Shown here piece by piece: positions 23,681-36,588 of a stretch of DNA of 64,000 bases. Below the pieces are notes generated by a model. It ran no database searches. It had not been told where the DNA came from and saw only the letters and a list, made by a program, of their open reading frames with translations. The stretch is from Meloidogyne chitwoodi (Eukaryota > Nematoda > Chromadorea > Rhabditida > Meloidogynidae), in NCBI GenBank assembly GCA_015183035.1, contig JACZZP010000017.1, positions 620,001 to 684,000 of the forward strand. The letters run 5' to 3'. Numbering within the stretch: position 1 is the stretch's first letter; every line of letters starts with the position of its first letter. A program made the position numbers and the translations under genes.

Positions 23681-26600
23681 ATAAATTAATTGATCAACAA
23701 ATACAAATTGCTATTGAAGAATCTAATAGGCAATTAGAGTCTGTCCATCAAAGAGACAGAAAAGGTTTTTTCTTCAAAATTTTAATTTTTTTAAAATTTT
23801 CTTTTTTTAGATTTATTTAAAAAAATTAAAGAATATTTATTTAAAAAATTAATTTACTTAAATGAATTGAATATGTCAAATATTTTAATTTTTATTTTAT
23901 TCTTCTGGACTCTGTTTTACACTTTTAGGCATTCAACGTTTTTATTTTTTTAATTATTTTTTATTTTATTTTTTTTTTCAGATTTTTTTCAATTTCTTTT
24001 CCTGATAGAGAAGCTCCATTGCCTTCACCATTTTTTAATATAAATTCTAATAATTTAATTAAAGATTTTTATGATGGAAATATTTCTGACTTTGAAACAA
24101 TGAGAAATTCAGCAGATTTTACAATTGTGGTATTTTTTAATTTAATTTTAATTTTTAAATAAATATCTGAAATTTGTTTTTAAAGAATTATTTTCTAATA
24201 TTATTTTAATAAATTTAAGATGTTATACTCTCATTGGGATTTTAGATCTAAACATTTTCGTTCATCTTTTCTTTCTGTCGCTGCTTTATTTAAAAATATT
24301 TATTCGGTTTTTTTTTAATTTAATTTTTAAATATTTAATTCTCTTTTAAAAAGATTAAATTTATTGCTGTAAATTGTAATTATTATAAAGGAAGGTGTAA
24401 ATCAATGTATAAATTATTGGCATTCCCTGTTATTTTTGCTTTAACACAATACAATCAACCAATAATTTTTAATCAAATTTTGTCTTCTGATAGATTTTAC
24501 AGGTTTATTTATTTTTAATTTTTATTAATTCTTTTAAAATAAATATTTTTGAGACTCTAAAGTCTATTTTTGATTAAAAGGGACATTAGAGTATTGACAA
24601 TTTATTTTAAAAATATTTTTAAATTTTTCAGTTGGATAATTAATTTATTATTTCCTTTGGAAATAATAAATTCAGAGGAAGATTTTTACAAATTAATTTC
24701 AAATTCAGAATTTGTTGTTATTGGACATTTTGAAATTTTTGTAATTTTTTTTTAAAAATTACAAAAAATTTTTTTTTAAAGTTTAATTCTTCTCAATTGC
24801 CTCGTTCTTACAATGTTTTTGTCAATACAGCATATTCATTTAGTAACAAACAATCTTCTTTCGTATTTGGGTATGTTTTAATTAAAAAATTATTTTTTAG
24901 TTATCAATTTATGGTGAAAGCAATAAAATTTATTTTATTTGTTAGTTATATATTCATTTTTATGGTAAGTTGTAAGTGATGTTTGTGGTGTAGTTGGTAG
25001 CGTTGTTGCCTGCAATGTTGTAGGGTGTGGGTTCGAATCCTGTTGGCTCCTTTTATTTTTTAATTTATTTTCCCTTGTTTATTTTTTGTTTAAAAATAAA
25101 AATCTAATTTTTAAAATATTTTTATACTTTTAGAATAATTTTAAATAAAACAATTGCTTCAATTTTTAATATTTCTTTAAATCAATTAAATTTATTTTCT
25201 TTATATTCAAATAATTATTCAAAAATTAATAAATCATTTTTAATTGAATCAACACAAAAAACTCAAAATGTTATTGAATGGATAAATAAATTGATTGAAA
25301 TTTATGATGAAAAAATTGTTAAAGAAATTGAAATTGAAGGTTTTTTTTATTTAAAAAAAAAATTTAAAATTTTTTTTTAAATTTAAGATGGTGAAAGTCC
25401 TTCAAAATCTGATGTTTTATTTAAAAAAATAAATTCTTCAGCTTATAATTTAATTCTTTTTACAGATATTATTGGATTAAAACAACAAAGTTATTCTATG
25501 ATTTTATTAAAAAATGTAAAAATTAAAAAATTAATTTTTTTTAATTTTTTGAGTGTTCTATAATTTATAAAATAGTCAAATAAATTAATTAAAAATTTTT
25601 AAAATTTTTAGTTAATTTATTTAAACCTTTAAAGAATTTTTTTAAAAATTTTTAGAATTTTGTCTTTTTATTTGCCTATTTTATAAACGTTTGCGCCAAA
25701 ACTTTTTTTACGCCCAAACATACCTTTTTATTTGTAGATTGCAAAGTCATTTAATTATTGCCCTTCAGAAAATAATGAATTTTTAAAATTATTTTCTTCA
25801 AAAAATAATTTAAATATTTTTTTACAAAAATATTTAACAATTTGTTCAATTAAGCAACCAAAAAAAGTTTTTTTATTTTTTTAAATTAATTAATTTATTT
25901 TTAAAGATTTTAAATAAAAATAATAATTGTCAATTAAATAAAAAACAAAAATATTTAAAAATATTTTTTTATTCTAAAGGTAATTTTTTAATATTTAAAA
26001 AAATTAATATTAATTTTAAAGATTTATTAAAATGTCCAAAAAATAAAAAAAATTTATTTTTACCAAAAAAAGAAGGAAAATTTTATTTAAATTGTCAATT
26101 AATAAAATTATTAAAAAAAGAAAAAGAATTATTTAAAGAAAATAAAAAAGAAGAAAATAATTATTTAATTAAAAATAATAAATTAATTGGAAGAAATTGT
26201 AATTTAAATAAAACTTTTGGATTTTTAGCAATTGATAAAAAATTTAAAAATTATTTTATTAAAAAATGGGGAAATAATAATAATGAAAAAGAATTTAAAA
26301 AAGAAAAAGAAGATTATTTTTTTATTATTTCTAAATTAAATGAAAAAATATATTTTTTAAAAAGAGAAGAAGAAGAAAATTTATTAAATGATGCTAGGTT
26401 AGTTTTTGTTTTTTTAAATAATAATTTGAAGAAAAAAAAAAATATTTTTGACCTTTTTTTGTTGTGAAAGTCCTGTTCTTTATAAATGATTGTTTTTTAA
26501 AATAATTAATTATTTTAAAGAGTATTTTAATTTAAATATTTTTGAGAAGAGTAAGAAAGAGGAGAGGTTATTTATTAATTTACTCAATTATTTAATAATT

Positions 26601-28356
26601 AATTAATTATTTTATAAAAAAGTGAAAACTTTATTTTTATTTAATCTCACTTCAAATTTACGGAAATTTAGGGCTGAAACATTAGAAGGAATTAAAAAAT
26701 AAATGAGAGACTCTAATGAACATATTCTTTTAAAAATGAGAAGGAGATAATATTAAATAAAAATAAATTAATTTTTAATTTTTTTTTTAAAGTTATTCTT
26801 CTTCTTCTTCGGATGTTGTTTCTAATTTTATTTTAAATTTTTTAAATTCAACAATTAAATGGATACCTAAAAATGAAGAAGAATTATTAAAAACAGCTAC
26901 TAAAAAAGAAAATAATTTAATTTATTTAAATAAATTAAATTTTAAACTTTTTAATGAAAAAATAATTAAAAATGTTTGTTTTTTAATTTTAAATTAATTA
27001 TTTTTATTTTTAAAAAAAAAAAAGAAAAATAAAAGTTTTGATTCTGTTATTTTATTTTCTGGTGGACAATGGCATGGACCTAGTAAAACTGTTTTTCATA
27101 TTTTTCATCAAGTTCAGAATTATTTTAATAATTTTAGACAACATATTCATTTTTATTTGTAAGAAAATTATTATTTTTTAATTTAAAGAGACCCTCTCTC
27201 TAATAAAAAGGACATTTTATTTAATTAATGTCCTTTTTATTAGAATAATTTTTTAAATATTTTGAGACATTTTGAACCTTAAATTAATAATTTTGAGTTC
27301 AAAAAATTTCTTTAAAAAATTAAAAAGGATTAAAATAATAAAAAAGAAAGACTCTAGTGTACAAAAAATATTTTATCTAAAATCTGTCAGACTCAAATAT
27401 ACAAAAATAATTTAAAAATTAATTACTTTGAGTCTGTAACAATTTTGAGAATTCAAAATGTGATTTTTGATTATTTTTTAAATTTAGATATTTAAATTAG
27501 GATTTAAATAAATTTTAAAATTTATTTAGAAAATAATTTAAATATATACCTATATTAGGATAAATAAAATTAAATAAAAATAATTAAATAAATATTTTTA
27601 TTTTTCAGATTTGATACAAGTAAAAATTCTTTGCCTTATGCCTATAAATTTGAAAGACTTCCAGTTGTTGGATTTTTTCCTTCTTTTTAGTAAAATTAAA
27701 TTTAAAATAATTAAATTAATTTAAATATTTAAAGTCAAAATGATTATTATAATAATATATTTCCAAAAGAATTATCTTTAACATTTACTAATTTAATTGG
27801 TTTTTTACTTCCTCGTTTTAATAAATTAATTAAATGGAAATTAGCTTTTAATATTTGTAATTTATCAAATAATTGTTTAAATAATAATTTGGAAAATATT
27901 AAATTATTAATTAAAAATATTTTAAAAGATATTTTTTTATTTAAAAAATTTAATTGGAGAAAAAATAATTTAATTATTACAAAACATATTAGAAGGTATT
28001 TTTGTTTTAAAATTTTTAATTTTGAGACTCTAGTGACACTTTATTGGTTAATTTATAGGAGAGAGGAGAATATTAGAGTATATTTTTAGGAGAGGAAAAA
28101 ATACCTCTAATTAAAAAAAAATATTTCTCTGTTATTTTCTCTCTAAGACACTTGAGTCTTGTAAAAAAATAAAATATTAAATTCTATAATTTATAGACTT
28201 AGATTTCAAAAATCTATTTTATTACAAATGCAAAGATTATTACTTTCTGCTACACAAAATATTAATAAAGAAGAAGGATTAGATTTTAAAAAAGAAAGAA
28301 GAAAAAATTTTTTACTTTTATTATGGTTATTAGATTTAAATAAATATTTAATTTAA
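23681..28356 (+). CDS. TXNDC11-like membrane thioredoxin-fold protein without CxxC sites
   Basis: Many short exons; the first coding exon was not found. After an IQIAIEESNRQL segment comes a transmembrane helix (ILIFILFFWTLFYTF). The first thioredoxin-like domain reads FTIVMLYSHWDFRSKHFRSS, FIAVNCNYYKGRCKSM and FPVIFALTQYNQP, matching TXNDC11's FYAPWCGQS / AINCWWNQGKC / FPVIYLY in order. A C-terminal domain reads VILFSGGQWHGPSKTVFHIF, then FERLPVVGFFPS and QNDYYNNIFPKELSLTF. In both domains the redox C-x2-C is replaced (HWDFR, QWHGPS). TXNDC11 is an ER membrane protein that assists dual-oxidase maturation and ER-associated degradation. The middle (25.7-26.9 kb) is Lys/Asn-rich and poorly conserved. 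A tRNA-like element lies in one intron. Confidence 0.65.
24981..25050 (+). repeat. tRNA-derived element (Cys-like), intronic
   Basis: Contains a full A-box (TGGTGTAGTTGG) and B-box (GGTTCGAATCC) at tRNA spacing. The anticodon loop reads CTGCAAT, so the anticodon would be GCA (Cys). The acceptor ends do not pair (5' GTTTGTG against 3' TTGGCTCC) and the anticodon stem is full of wobbles, so it is a decayed tRNA or the head of a SINE. It lies in an intron of the TXNDC11-like gene, same strand. Confidence 0.65.
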
Positions 28357-28696
28357 TTATATTTGTTTTTTTAATTTTTGTTATAAATTTATTAAATAAC
28401 ATTGAATACTCTATTTTCCCTTTTTTCTCAATTTTTCTCCTATTTGGGTATTATTAGAGTAAAAATATTTTTTTTTTTAATTTTAATTTGTTTTTTATAG
28501 TATAAGTATATGTATATATTTATTTAAATATTTATATATATTTAGTCTTTTCTATAAATATATTATATAATGTTGTTCTGCAAAAATAAAAATTGTGTTT
28601 TCTTTTTAAACAATTTCCTTAGCAACGGAGGATAAAAAATAAAAAAAATAGTAGAAATTAATTTTAATATTTAATTCTTATATTTTTAATTAAAAA
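28357..28696 (+). other. Spacer between TXNDC11-like gene and nphp-1
   Basis: AT-rich 340-nt spacer with no recognised feature. It is short enough for the two genes to share a transcript, but that is not shown. Confidence 0.4.
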
Positions 28697-31162
28697 ATGT
28701 ATGACCAATATACAGATTCTGAAGAAGAAGAGGAAGAAGAAGATCAAAGTAAAAGTTTATCAAGAAAAAGCTCAAAATCAAATAAACAAAAGAAATCAAT
28801 TCAAACAAATTCTTTACAAATTAATGAAAATAAAGGTTTTTTTTAATAAAGAAGTATTTTTAAAGTATTTTAATTAATTTAAATATATTAATTATTTATA
28901 AATTAATATTAAAAGATTCACAATTAATTGAACATCCAATTAATATAAAAGTTGAAGAAATTGGACAAAATGCCAAAACTAGTATTAATTCAAAAATAAA
29001 AAACTCTCCTCCTCCCCAAAATAAAAAAATTTCTTCTTCCTCAAAAAGGTAAAATAAATAAATAATAATTTTTTAATAATTTAATTAAGACAAGAAACAC
29101 CTAAAAAACAACAATTAAAAAATGATAAAGAAAAAGAAATTAATAAAAATAAACAAAATAATGAACCTAAAATTATTAATAATAGTAATATTGTTTCTTC
29201 ATCTAATAATGAATTTGAAATAGAAAAAAGTGATCATTATTCTCTAACTTGTCATCTTTTTCCTCGTTTATCAGAAAGCAATTTACAATTTCATGATTTA
29301 TATTGGGATAAAAACGAACAGGTAAAAATATTTTATTGAGATATTAGAGATTAAAAAAGATGAGAGAGTGTGTTAAATTATGAGACTAAATTTCCTGAAT
29401 TTGAATAAAGAGACGACAATTGAGTCTGATCAGTCTATGATTCTTTTTTATTTCATAACTTTTTTATATTTGAACCAATTCGGATAATTTTTATATCAAT
29501 CGAAAGCTATAAGTCTGCTGATTCTTTTTTCTGAAGGTACTAATACGATCTGATAATTATTTAAAAAGTTATGACCTAAAAGCGCGGACAATTTTGATTA
29601 ATTTATCCAGATTTAATTTTTTGTTTATTTGATAAGATTAGTATTTTCAAGAAAAAATAATATTTATATCCAGAGATTTTGAATGATTTAAAAAATATTT
29701 TTAATAATTTTTAAATTTAAAATAAATTTTAAAGGGAGAAGTAATGCTTCGAAAACGTCACGTTTTTGTTAATAAATTAATTATTTCTCCATATATTCGT
29801 TTACAAGAAGAATCAAATAAATCATTAAATATAAAATATAAAGCTAATTTTTCACTTGTTGACAAACGTCCATTTGCTAAAAAACAAATTGTTTCAAATA
29901 TTTTTTCTGTTCAAATTCCAGTTAGGGAAAGTGGAATTGTTGCAAAAGTTTTTAGAAAAGGCATGGAAAAATTTTAAATTTAAATTTTTAAATAAAAAAA
30001 GATTTTAATTTAAAGGTTTAATTAATTCTCCTTCAATTCTTATTCGTTCTAATTATCGTCAAAGTGAAGTTGCATTACAAATTATATTGGAAAAACATTC
30101 CTCTAATTCTGATATTATTTTAATTGGAAATGTTGAATTGGAATTATTAGATAAAAAATGTCAAGATATTCTTGGAAATCGTTCATATTCTCATTTATTA
30201 AATAATGGAATTTATTTAGAATTTAAAACAACAAATGTTCCAATTGGAGAAATTTTAAAAACTGAGTAAAATATTTTTTTTAATATATATAATTATTATT
30301 CCCTTTTGTGAATAGAATGGTAGATTAAGTTATAGATATATTAATATTTTTATTTTTAAAAAAGTACATTACCTGATGTCCTCATTTGTGATGAGAGATG
30401 GATTGGAATGTTGGCAATTTATAGACAATTACTTTGTGAACGTCTTGCTAAATATGGAAATGTTTTTGCAGATAGACCTGGTAAAAAGTGTGAATATTTA
30501 TTTATTTAAAGTGTTCAATCTAACAAAAAGGGAATTTTTAAATAATTCGACATAGAGAGGCACATTTTCCTTTAGTTCTACAGTAATTCGTTTTTAGTTT
30601 TATTCTCAAGGTAGTGTGCAATAAATATTTGTGGTGTGGTGGTATCGTTCAAGGTTCGTACTAAAATTGTGAGCCGGTTCGATACCTTCACTGTTCCTCC
30701 TATTTTTAAAATATTTGAACACTCAAAATTAAAACATTTTTTAACTTTTATTTAACACAAATATAATTTAAGCAGTAATTACTGACCCAATAATTGCAAA
30801 CTTTACAATAATTCTCGACAAAGATCAACCTTTTGCTGAAATAATATTAAAACTTTTACAAAAATATGGAGCTTTAAATGTAAGTCTAATTTTTAATTAT
30901 AAAGGTTAATTTAAAAAATTAGAAAGAAATAAATCCTCAAGAAGCTGTTAAACGTTTTCGCCATGTTTGTAATCAATTTATGCTTCCTTCTTTAGCTTTA
31001 AAAAATTCTGAAAATTGGAAAAATGAATTAATAAAATATTTAAATGGAGAAATTAAAGAAGAACCTAATCCAATAAATTTATTATCATCTAATGAACCTT
31101 TTAAAATGATTAAAATTACTGATTATCAAATACTTTTATGTGGAATTCATTCACTTGATTAA
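28697..31162 (+). CDS. nphp-1: Nephrocystin-1 (ciliary transition zone)
   Basis: About nine exons, from [20 protein letters not shown] to ...LLCGIHSLD. The body matches nephrocystin-1 by pattern: [20 protein letters not shown] against the family's RWDK..VRKRH strand; [45 protein letters not shown], the helical block; and the tail [17 protein letters not shown] followed by [23 protein letters not shown]1 sits in the NPHP module at the ciliary transition zone, in worms only in ciliated sensory neurons. The usual SH3 domain after the acidic N-terminus is not seen; the acidic segment runs through a Lys/Asn/Ser-rich linker straight into the C-terminal half. A tRNA-like element and a 400-nt intron with an inverted repeat lie inside the gene. 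Confidence 0.72.
30628..30700 (+). repeat. tRNA-derived element, intronic
   Basis: Starts TTTGTGGTGTGGTGG (A-box-like) and carries a perfect B-box GGTTCGATACC about 45 nt later, ending TGTTCCTCC. It shares its head with the element at 24981. No stable cloverleaf or clear anticodon can be drawn. It lies in an nphp-1 intron. Confidence 0.55.
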
Positions 31163-31362
31163 ATTTTATTAATTTATTTAATTAAAGGCACTAATAATAA
31201 TTAAATAATCACAAAAAAGCCTGAGAAGGAAAAAAAATAATAAAGGCAAGGAAAGGGTGGTGATAAATTTCTAAAGAAATAGAATTTTTGAAATTTAAAC
31301 CTGATTTTTTCTATAAAAAAGTCACTGGGGAAAAGTTTTAAAAAAAAACTAAAAATATATTT

Positions 31363-34300
31363 TTATTTATTTTCTTTAATTTCTTTGTTACTTTTTTGAC
31401 TATTATTTGTTAATGTTTCTCGACTACTTTTGTTACTTTTTTTAGATAATGATGATTTTGCTGTATTCATTTCATAATGATGTGTGTTTTTAGGAGGAAC
31501 AACAAGCATTGAAGGAGAAGGCCATTTATTGAGCAATTTTTTATTATTTATTGAAGGAAATGTATTATTATTTATATTAGTAGTTGTAGAAGAAGGAGAA
31601 GAACAAATCTGTTAAAATTAATTAATTAAAAAATATTTTTTTTAATAGAACAATTTCATCATTTTCCGGTTTCTTTGTTGACATAGAAGGTACTTTCCTT
31701 TTTGAAAGTCTTTTCATTGCATCAAATTCTTTTTTTGATTCTCCTAATTTATTATTTTTATCTTCAAAACAATTATTTTCATCATCATCATAATAATTAA
31801 AATCAGCCAAAATATCTGAAGAATCATCTGAATTTGTTTCATTTGTAGTATTATCTGTTTCAGAAGAATCTCTACGTTGAAGAACTGCTTGACGCATCTT
31901 TAAAAAAGAGTAAAAAATTAAAAAGAAATTTAAAAAGAATTGTTTATTCTAATATTAGTTATTTTGTGAACAACACAGAAAGTATATTTCAAAAAATATT
32001 AGATGAGTCAAACGTCAATTGAAAGTATAAAATTATAAAAAAATAAACAAAATTTAACTTTTAAGATTCAAAAAAAATAAACAAACCAAATATCGTTCAC
32101 GTCTAAGTTGTTTAATAATTTCTGTTGGCATATCAGGTATCATATAAGAAAATATTGCTTTAATTGTTAAAACAATTAACTTTAAATAATAATTAAATAA
32201 TTTTAAATAATTTAAAAAATTAAAAAATAACCTCAAAAACTAAAACAAAAGCTAATCTAAATGCCAAAATAATCCACCAACTATCAGTAAATTCATAATT
32301 ATCAGCACAGGCATAGTCAGACTTTGTAAAATTAAAATTTTTTATTAAAGAACATGGAGGTCTAAAAATTATTTTATTTTTTTAAATTAAATAAAATAAA
32401 GAAAAAACCTTCTCAAGTCCCAATATCTACAATAAATTTGTTTTGGATATGCTGAATTTTCAATATCCAAACCACTAGCATCAAAATAAGAAAGTGTTTC
32501 ATCTACATAACTAAACAATAAAAATTAATTTTTAATTAATAGTTAAAAAAACCCGTGAAGAGTTCCTTGAGTCATTATATAATACATTTTAGGTATAAAA
32601 TCTGAAGTAAAGGCAATTACAAAGGCATTGCAAAGTACGGCAATATTAGAAATCATGTTTATAATTGTCTATTAAAATAAAAAAAGAAAGTTTAATTAAT
32701 TAAAAATATATTTTAAAAAAAACAAAGAAACAGAACTAAACAACAAAATTCTAAAAAATATATTTAAAATAAAATAATCTTACAAGCCAAACACCAATAT
32801 TACGAGCTTGTGCTGGTACAGGTCTTCTCATTGTTATAATAAACTTGTAAGCATCCGAACGTATTTCAAAAATATTATTTATTAGAGCCAAAAGTGGAGC
32901 TAACGGAAATGCTGCTACAAATAAAGTACAAAATCCTAGCTGTATAACCATTTCCAAATATTCATCAAAAAGGAATTGTTGAGAGACTGGATTTAAAGCA
33001 TAATCCTTTTTTAAAATTTAAAAAGAAAAATTAAGAAAAAATAAAAACCTTTTCACACAAAGAAACGTAATCATCATCAAATGAATTTTCTTTTCCTTTT
33101 TTCAATCTTTCAACTTTGTGTTTTTCAGTTTCAGGTTGTTTTAGACGCCAACGTCTAAACCAATAACAAAACATTCTAAAAAACAAAATTTTAACTTTTA
33201 AATAATTTTAAAGAATTTACGGATATGCTAATTCAATAAATCCATTAATTGCTTGTTTACCCACCATAATAACAATTAATTGAATCATTAATTCTACCAT
33301 ACAACCAGCAGCTTCACAACGTTCTAAACGAATATTTCCAACTCTAACTTCATGTGGATCAGCATAAATTGGATTGCCTGGGATACCAGAAAATCTTTTA
33401 AAAATTCAAAAATAAATAATTTTATTAAAAAATACCTTCCCTTGAAGAATGCAATATAAAACAATGATGAATAAAAGTTGACAAATTGAAAAAGAAACAC
33501 TGAAAAAAAATGTTTTATCTTAATTATTTTTCAAAATAACGTCAAAAATAAAAAAAACCTTTAAAAGTATAAGAATTGTCAAATTCACTTTGTGTTCTAG
33601 GATATTCCCAATTTGTCAGTTTATAAGCCAATTTATTATAAAAATAATTCATACTCATAATAAATATTAAATTAATTAATGCAGCTGTCGCAGAAGTAAA
33701 AATAACTGCTTGAGATTGAATAAATTCACTATTTTCTCGAGCATTAAAAACTCCTCTTACAATTATTCTATAAACAATAATTCCAAAAAGAAGAGCAATG
33801 ACCAAGAAAATCTGTTTTTAAAAAAATAAAAATAGAACAATCTATATTTTTAAAAAAGGGAAATATTGGTTTAAAAAAATTAATTTTTAACTTACAAAAA
33901 ATAAAACTGTTATGCCAGATCCAAAAATTCGAAGAGCTTTTTCTGCAAGTGAAATATAAGGTTCCTAAATTTAAAAAATTAAATTAAAATTAATAAAAAA
34001 AAATTAAACCGATTCTTTAGTCACTCGATTAATTTTCATTCTTACTCGTTTATAATATTGATATTCTGGTCTAATTACTTCCTAAATAATTAAATTAATT
34101 AATTTAAAAAAATAAAGAAATACTTCATCAGGTTCATATCCCAAAACATTCCATTTATAAGCCAATTCAGCATGATATCTTTTCCATAATTCAACAAATA
34201 CAGTCATCCAAATAGACATTAAAACAGTAAATGCAATTGTTGCATAATTATCAAAAATATATGCTGCCTTTTAAATATTATTTAAAATTATAATTAAATT

Positions 34301-36205
34301 AAAAAAAGAAAAAACCTTAGAATAAAGACAAATACTATCAATAGGAATATAATCACAAAATTTTTCACATGCAGGACAGAGTAATTCCTTGGAAACAGAA
34401 CCATTTGGACCATAACAAATATCATTACTAGAAATATCTGTACTTATAGTAAAAAGTCCATAAACAACACAAATAATTCCCAAAATTGATATAGGATATA
34501 AACAACGAGTGTAAAAGCCTAGCCAAGCAAAATAAAAGGCAATTTTTGTTCCATAATATTTTTGAATTCTATAAAAATTTTATAAAGTAAAAAATAAATA
34601 AATTATTTACAAATCTAGAGGTTGATATTTTACAAGATTTTTTAGTTTAACCCATGTTTCATATAATAATTGGCGATCACTTAGACAAGTTGAGTAATCA
34701 ATATTTTTTTCAGAGGTATTTAATTCCTTTAGAAATAAATTAAAAATAAAAAACAAAATATTTAGAAAACTTCATGAAGAGGATATGCAGCTGAATAAGT
34801 TCCATTTCGAATAAGTCTTTCAATTCCAAACCTCATTTTGTCAACACTATTCCCTCTGTCATATCGTGTTCTTATCAATAAATCGTAAACCATCCGAGCA
34901 CGATCAGCACGAGAAAAGAATTTTTCAGGATTTTCCCAGTTTACAAAACTAAAAGAAAAATGTGAAATTTTTTCTTAAATAAAATATTTTGTAAAAAAAA
35001 ACCAATGAAGATGTTCAGCAACAAATGGTTGACAAAAATACTCTTCCGATTCAATTCTATTTTTAAGTGATTCTTTATGATGAAGAAATTTTATACGTTT
35101 TAAAATTGAATTTATACATCCATCCATTAAATTTACTTCCTAAAAATGTTTTTTAAATTAATTTAATCAAAACTTCTTTAGAAACCTTTTTAACGTCGTT
35201 TCTATGTACAGGCATTCGTATCATTAATAATTCTGCTTGTTTCATCAAAACTCGAAAAGGTGCATGTATAAGAATAAATTTGACATTTCCTTGCTAAAAA
35301 ATAACATTAAAAGATTTTTGGGCTTTAAAAGTTATTTAAAACTATTAATTAATTTTAAAAAAGCAAATGTCCAAACTTTTATAAAACCAAACCTTAATTT
35401 TAAAATTAATAACCTCAGAAGTAATATATTCAAGTTCAAGACCATTTTCTTTCAATTTATTTTCAAAAATTTGTCTTTTTTCAATTTGTTCATGACTTGA
35501 AGATTCCTCTTTACTTTCAGCATCCTCAAAATGATATACTTTTACCTCGTAAGCTAGTACAAAATCTATTAATCTTTTTCCATCAGAAAAATAAGAGGAA
35601 CGTCTAAAAATTGGGAAGAAAATATTTTTTTTTAATTAAAATAAACGAAAAAAAAACTTTGTTATTTATTAAAAAAAAACATAACTTGTTTGTGGTAATG
35701 TCTCTGGTTCGTTTTTATGATCAAATTTATCAGAAATATTATTAAATCTGTTGTTTCTCATCTCTTCAAGCTTAAATATATTTAAATTAAAAAAATAAAA
35801 TTATTTATAAACCTGAATACATTCTTGGTTTAATCTGGCCTTGTCAAGTTTATCAGAATTTGTATTATCTAAAAGAGAGAGAAAATATATAAATTTAATT
35901 TAAAAAATATATTTGTTTTAAAAAATAAATTTTTAGAATAATTTATTTAAAAAATGTTTTTATTCAAAATATGCTTCTCTTTTGTATGACTAATCGAATG
36001 TGAAAATATTAAATAGGTAAACGACCTTGAAAAATAGTAAAAGCGATCAAACCGATCAATTATAATCGAATGAGTAAACCAAATATATTTTTTATTTTTT
36101 TAAAAGAAAATATTAACCATTATCATTCAACATTGTCTCCAAATCATCACATTCAATTGGAATTTTAGCATGTAATTGTTGTAATTGTTTCCTTTTTAAA
36201 TTCAT
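31363..36205 (-). CDS. Anoctamin (TMEM16 family)
   Basis: About 20 exons. It starts [20 protein letters not shown] at 36205 and stops at 31363-31365. Typical blocks in order: the cytosolic dimerisation region, [20 protein letters not shown] (first membrane helix), a cysteine-rich loop ([20 protein letters not shown]), [30 protein letters not shown], then [20 protein letters not shown] and [20 protein letters not shown]. The acidic residues of the last two motifs are Ca2+ ligands in characterised TMEM16 proteins and are conserved here. Members are Ca2+-activated chloride channels or lipid scramblases; which applies cannot be told from sequence. The C-terminal cytosolic tail is long, acidic then Ser/Lys-rich ([18 protein letters not shown]), and poorly conserved. 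Confidence 0.93.
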
Positions 36206-36588
36206 TATCCTATATAACACAAACTGTGATGTTAATACCTTTTTGCCTTTTTAAATTCTAAAAAAAGAAAAATAAAAGAAAATAAATGAATTAAGCAATC
36301 AGCAATTTATTTTAAATAGTAATTTCATCTAACCACCCCTCCACATTCTCTTTTTAAAAGATAAAAAAGAAAAAAATCGAATTAAAATATTTTAACACAA
36401 AATAAAATAATAAATTACTCTATCCTCTTTATTTTCTAAATTTTTATAATTTAAAAAATTAATTTAATAAAAATAAATTATTTATTGGCAATATCCAAAA
36501 ATAAATAATAATAATAAAAAAACATCATTTTATTCTACTAAAAAATTCTTAAAAAAAATAACAAAAATTTTAAACAAAAAAAAATAAT
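36206..36588. other. Spacer between anoctamin and helicase genes
   Basis: AT-rich; no gene recognised. It contains the anoctamin 5' flank and the helicase 3' end, both genes being on the minus strand. Confidence 0.45.

Noticed and set aside
24981..25050. Functional tRNA-Cys gene
   Set aside because: The anticodon GCA and both pol III boxes are present, but the acceptor stem cannot pair and the anticodon stem is mostly wobble or mismatch.
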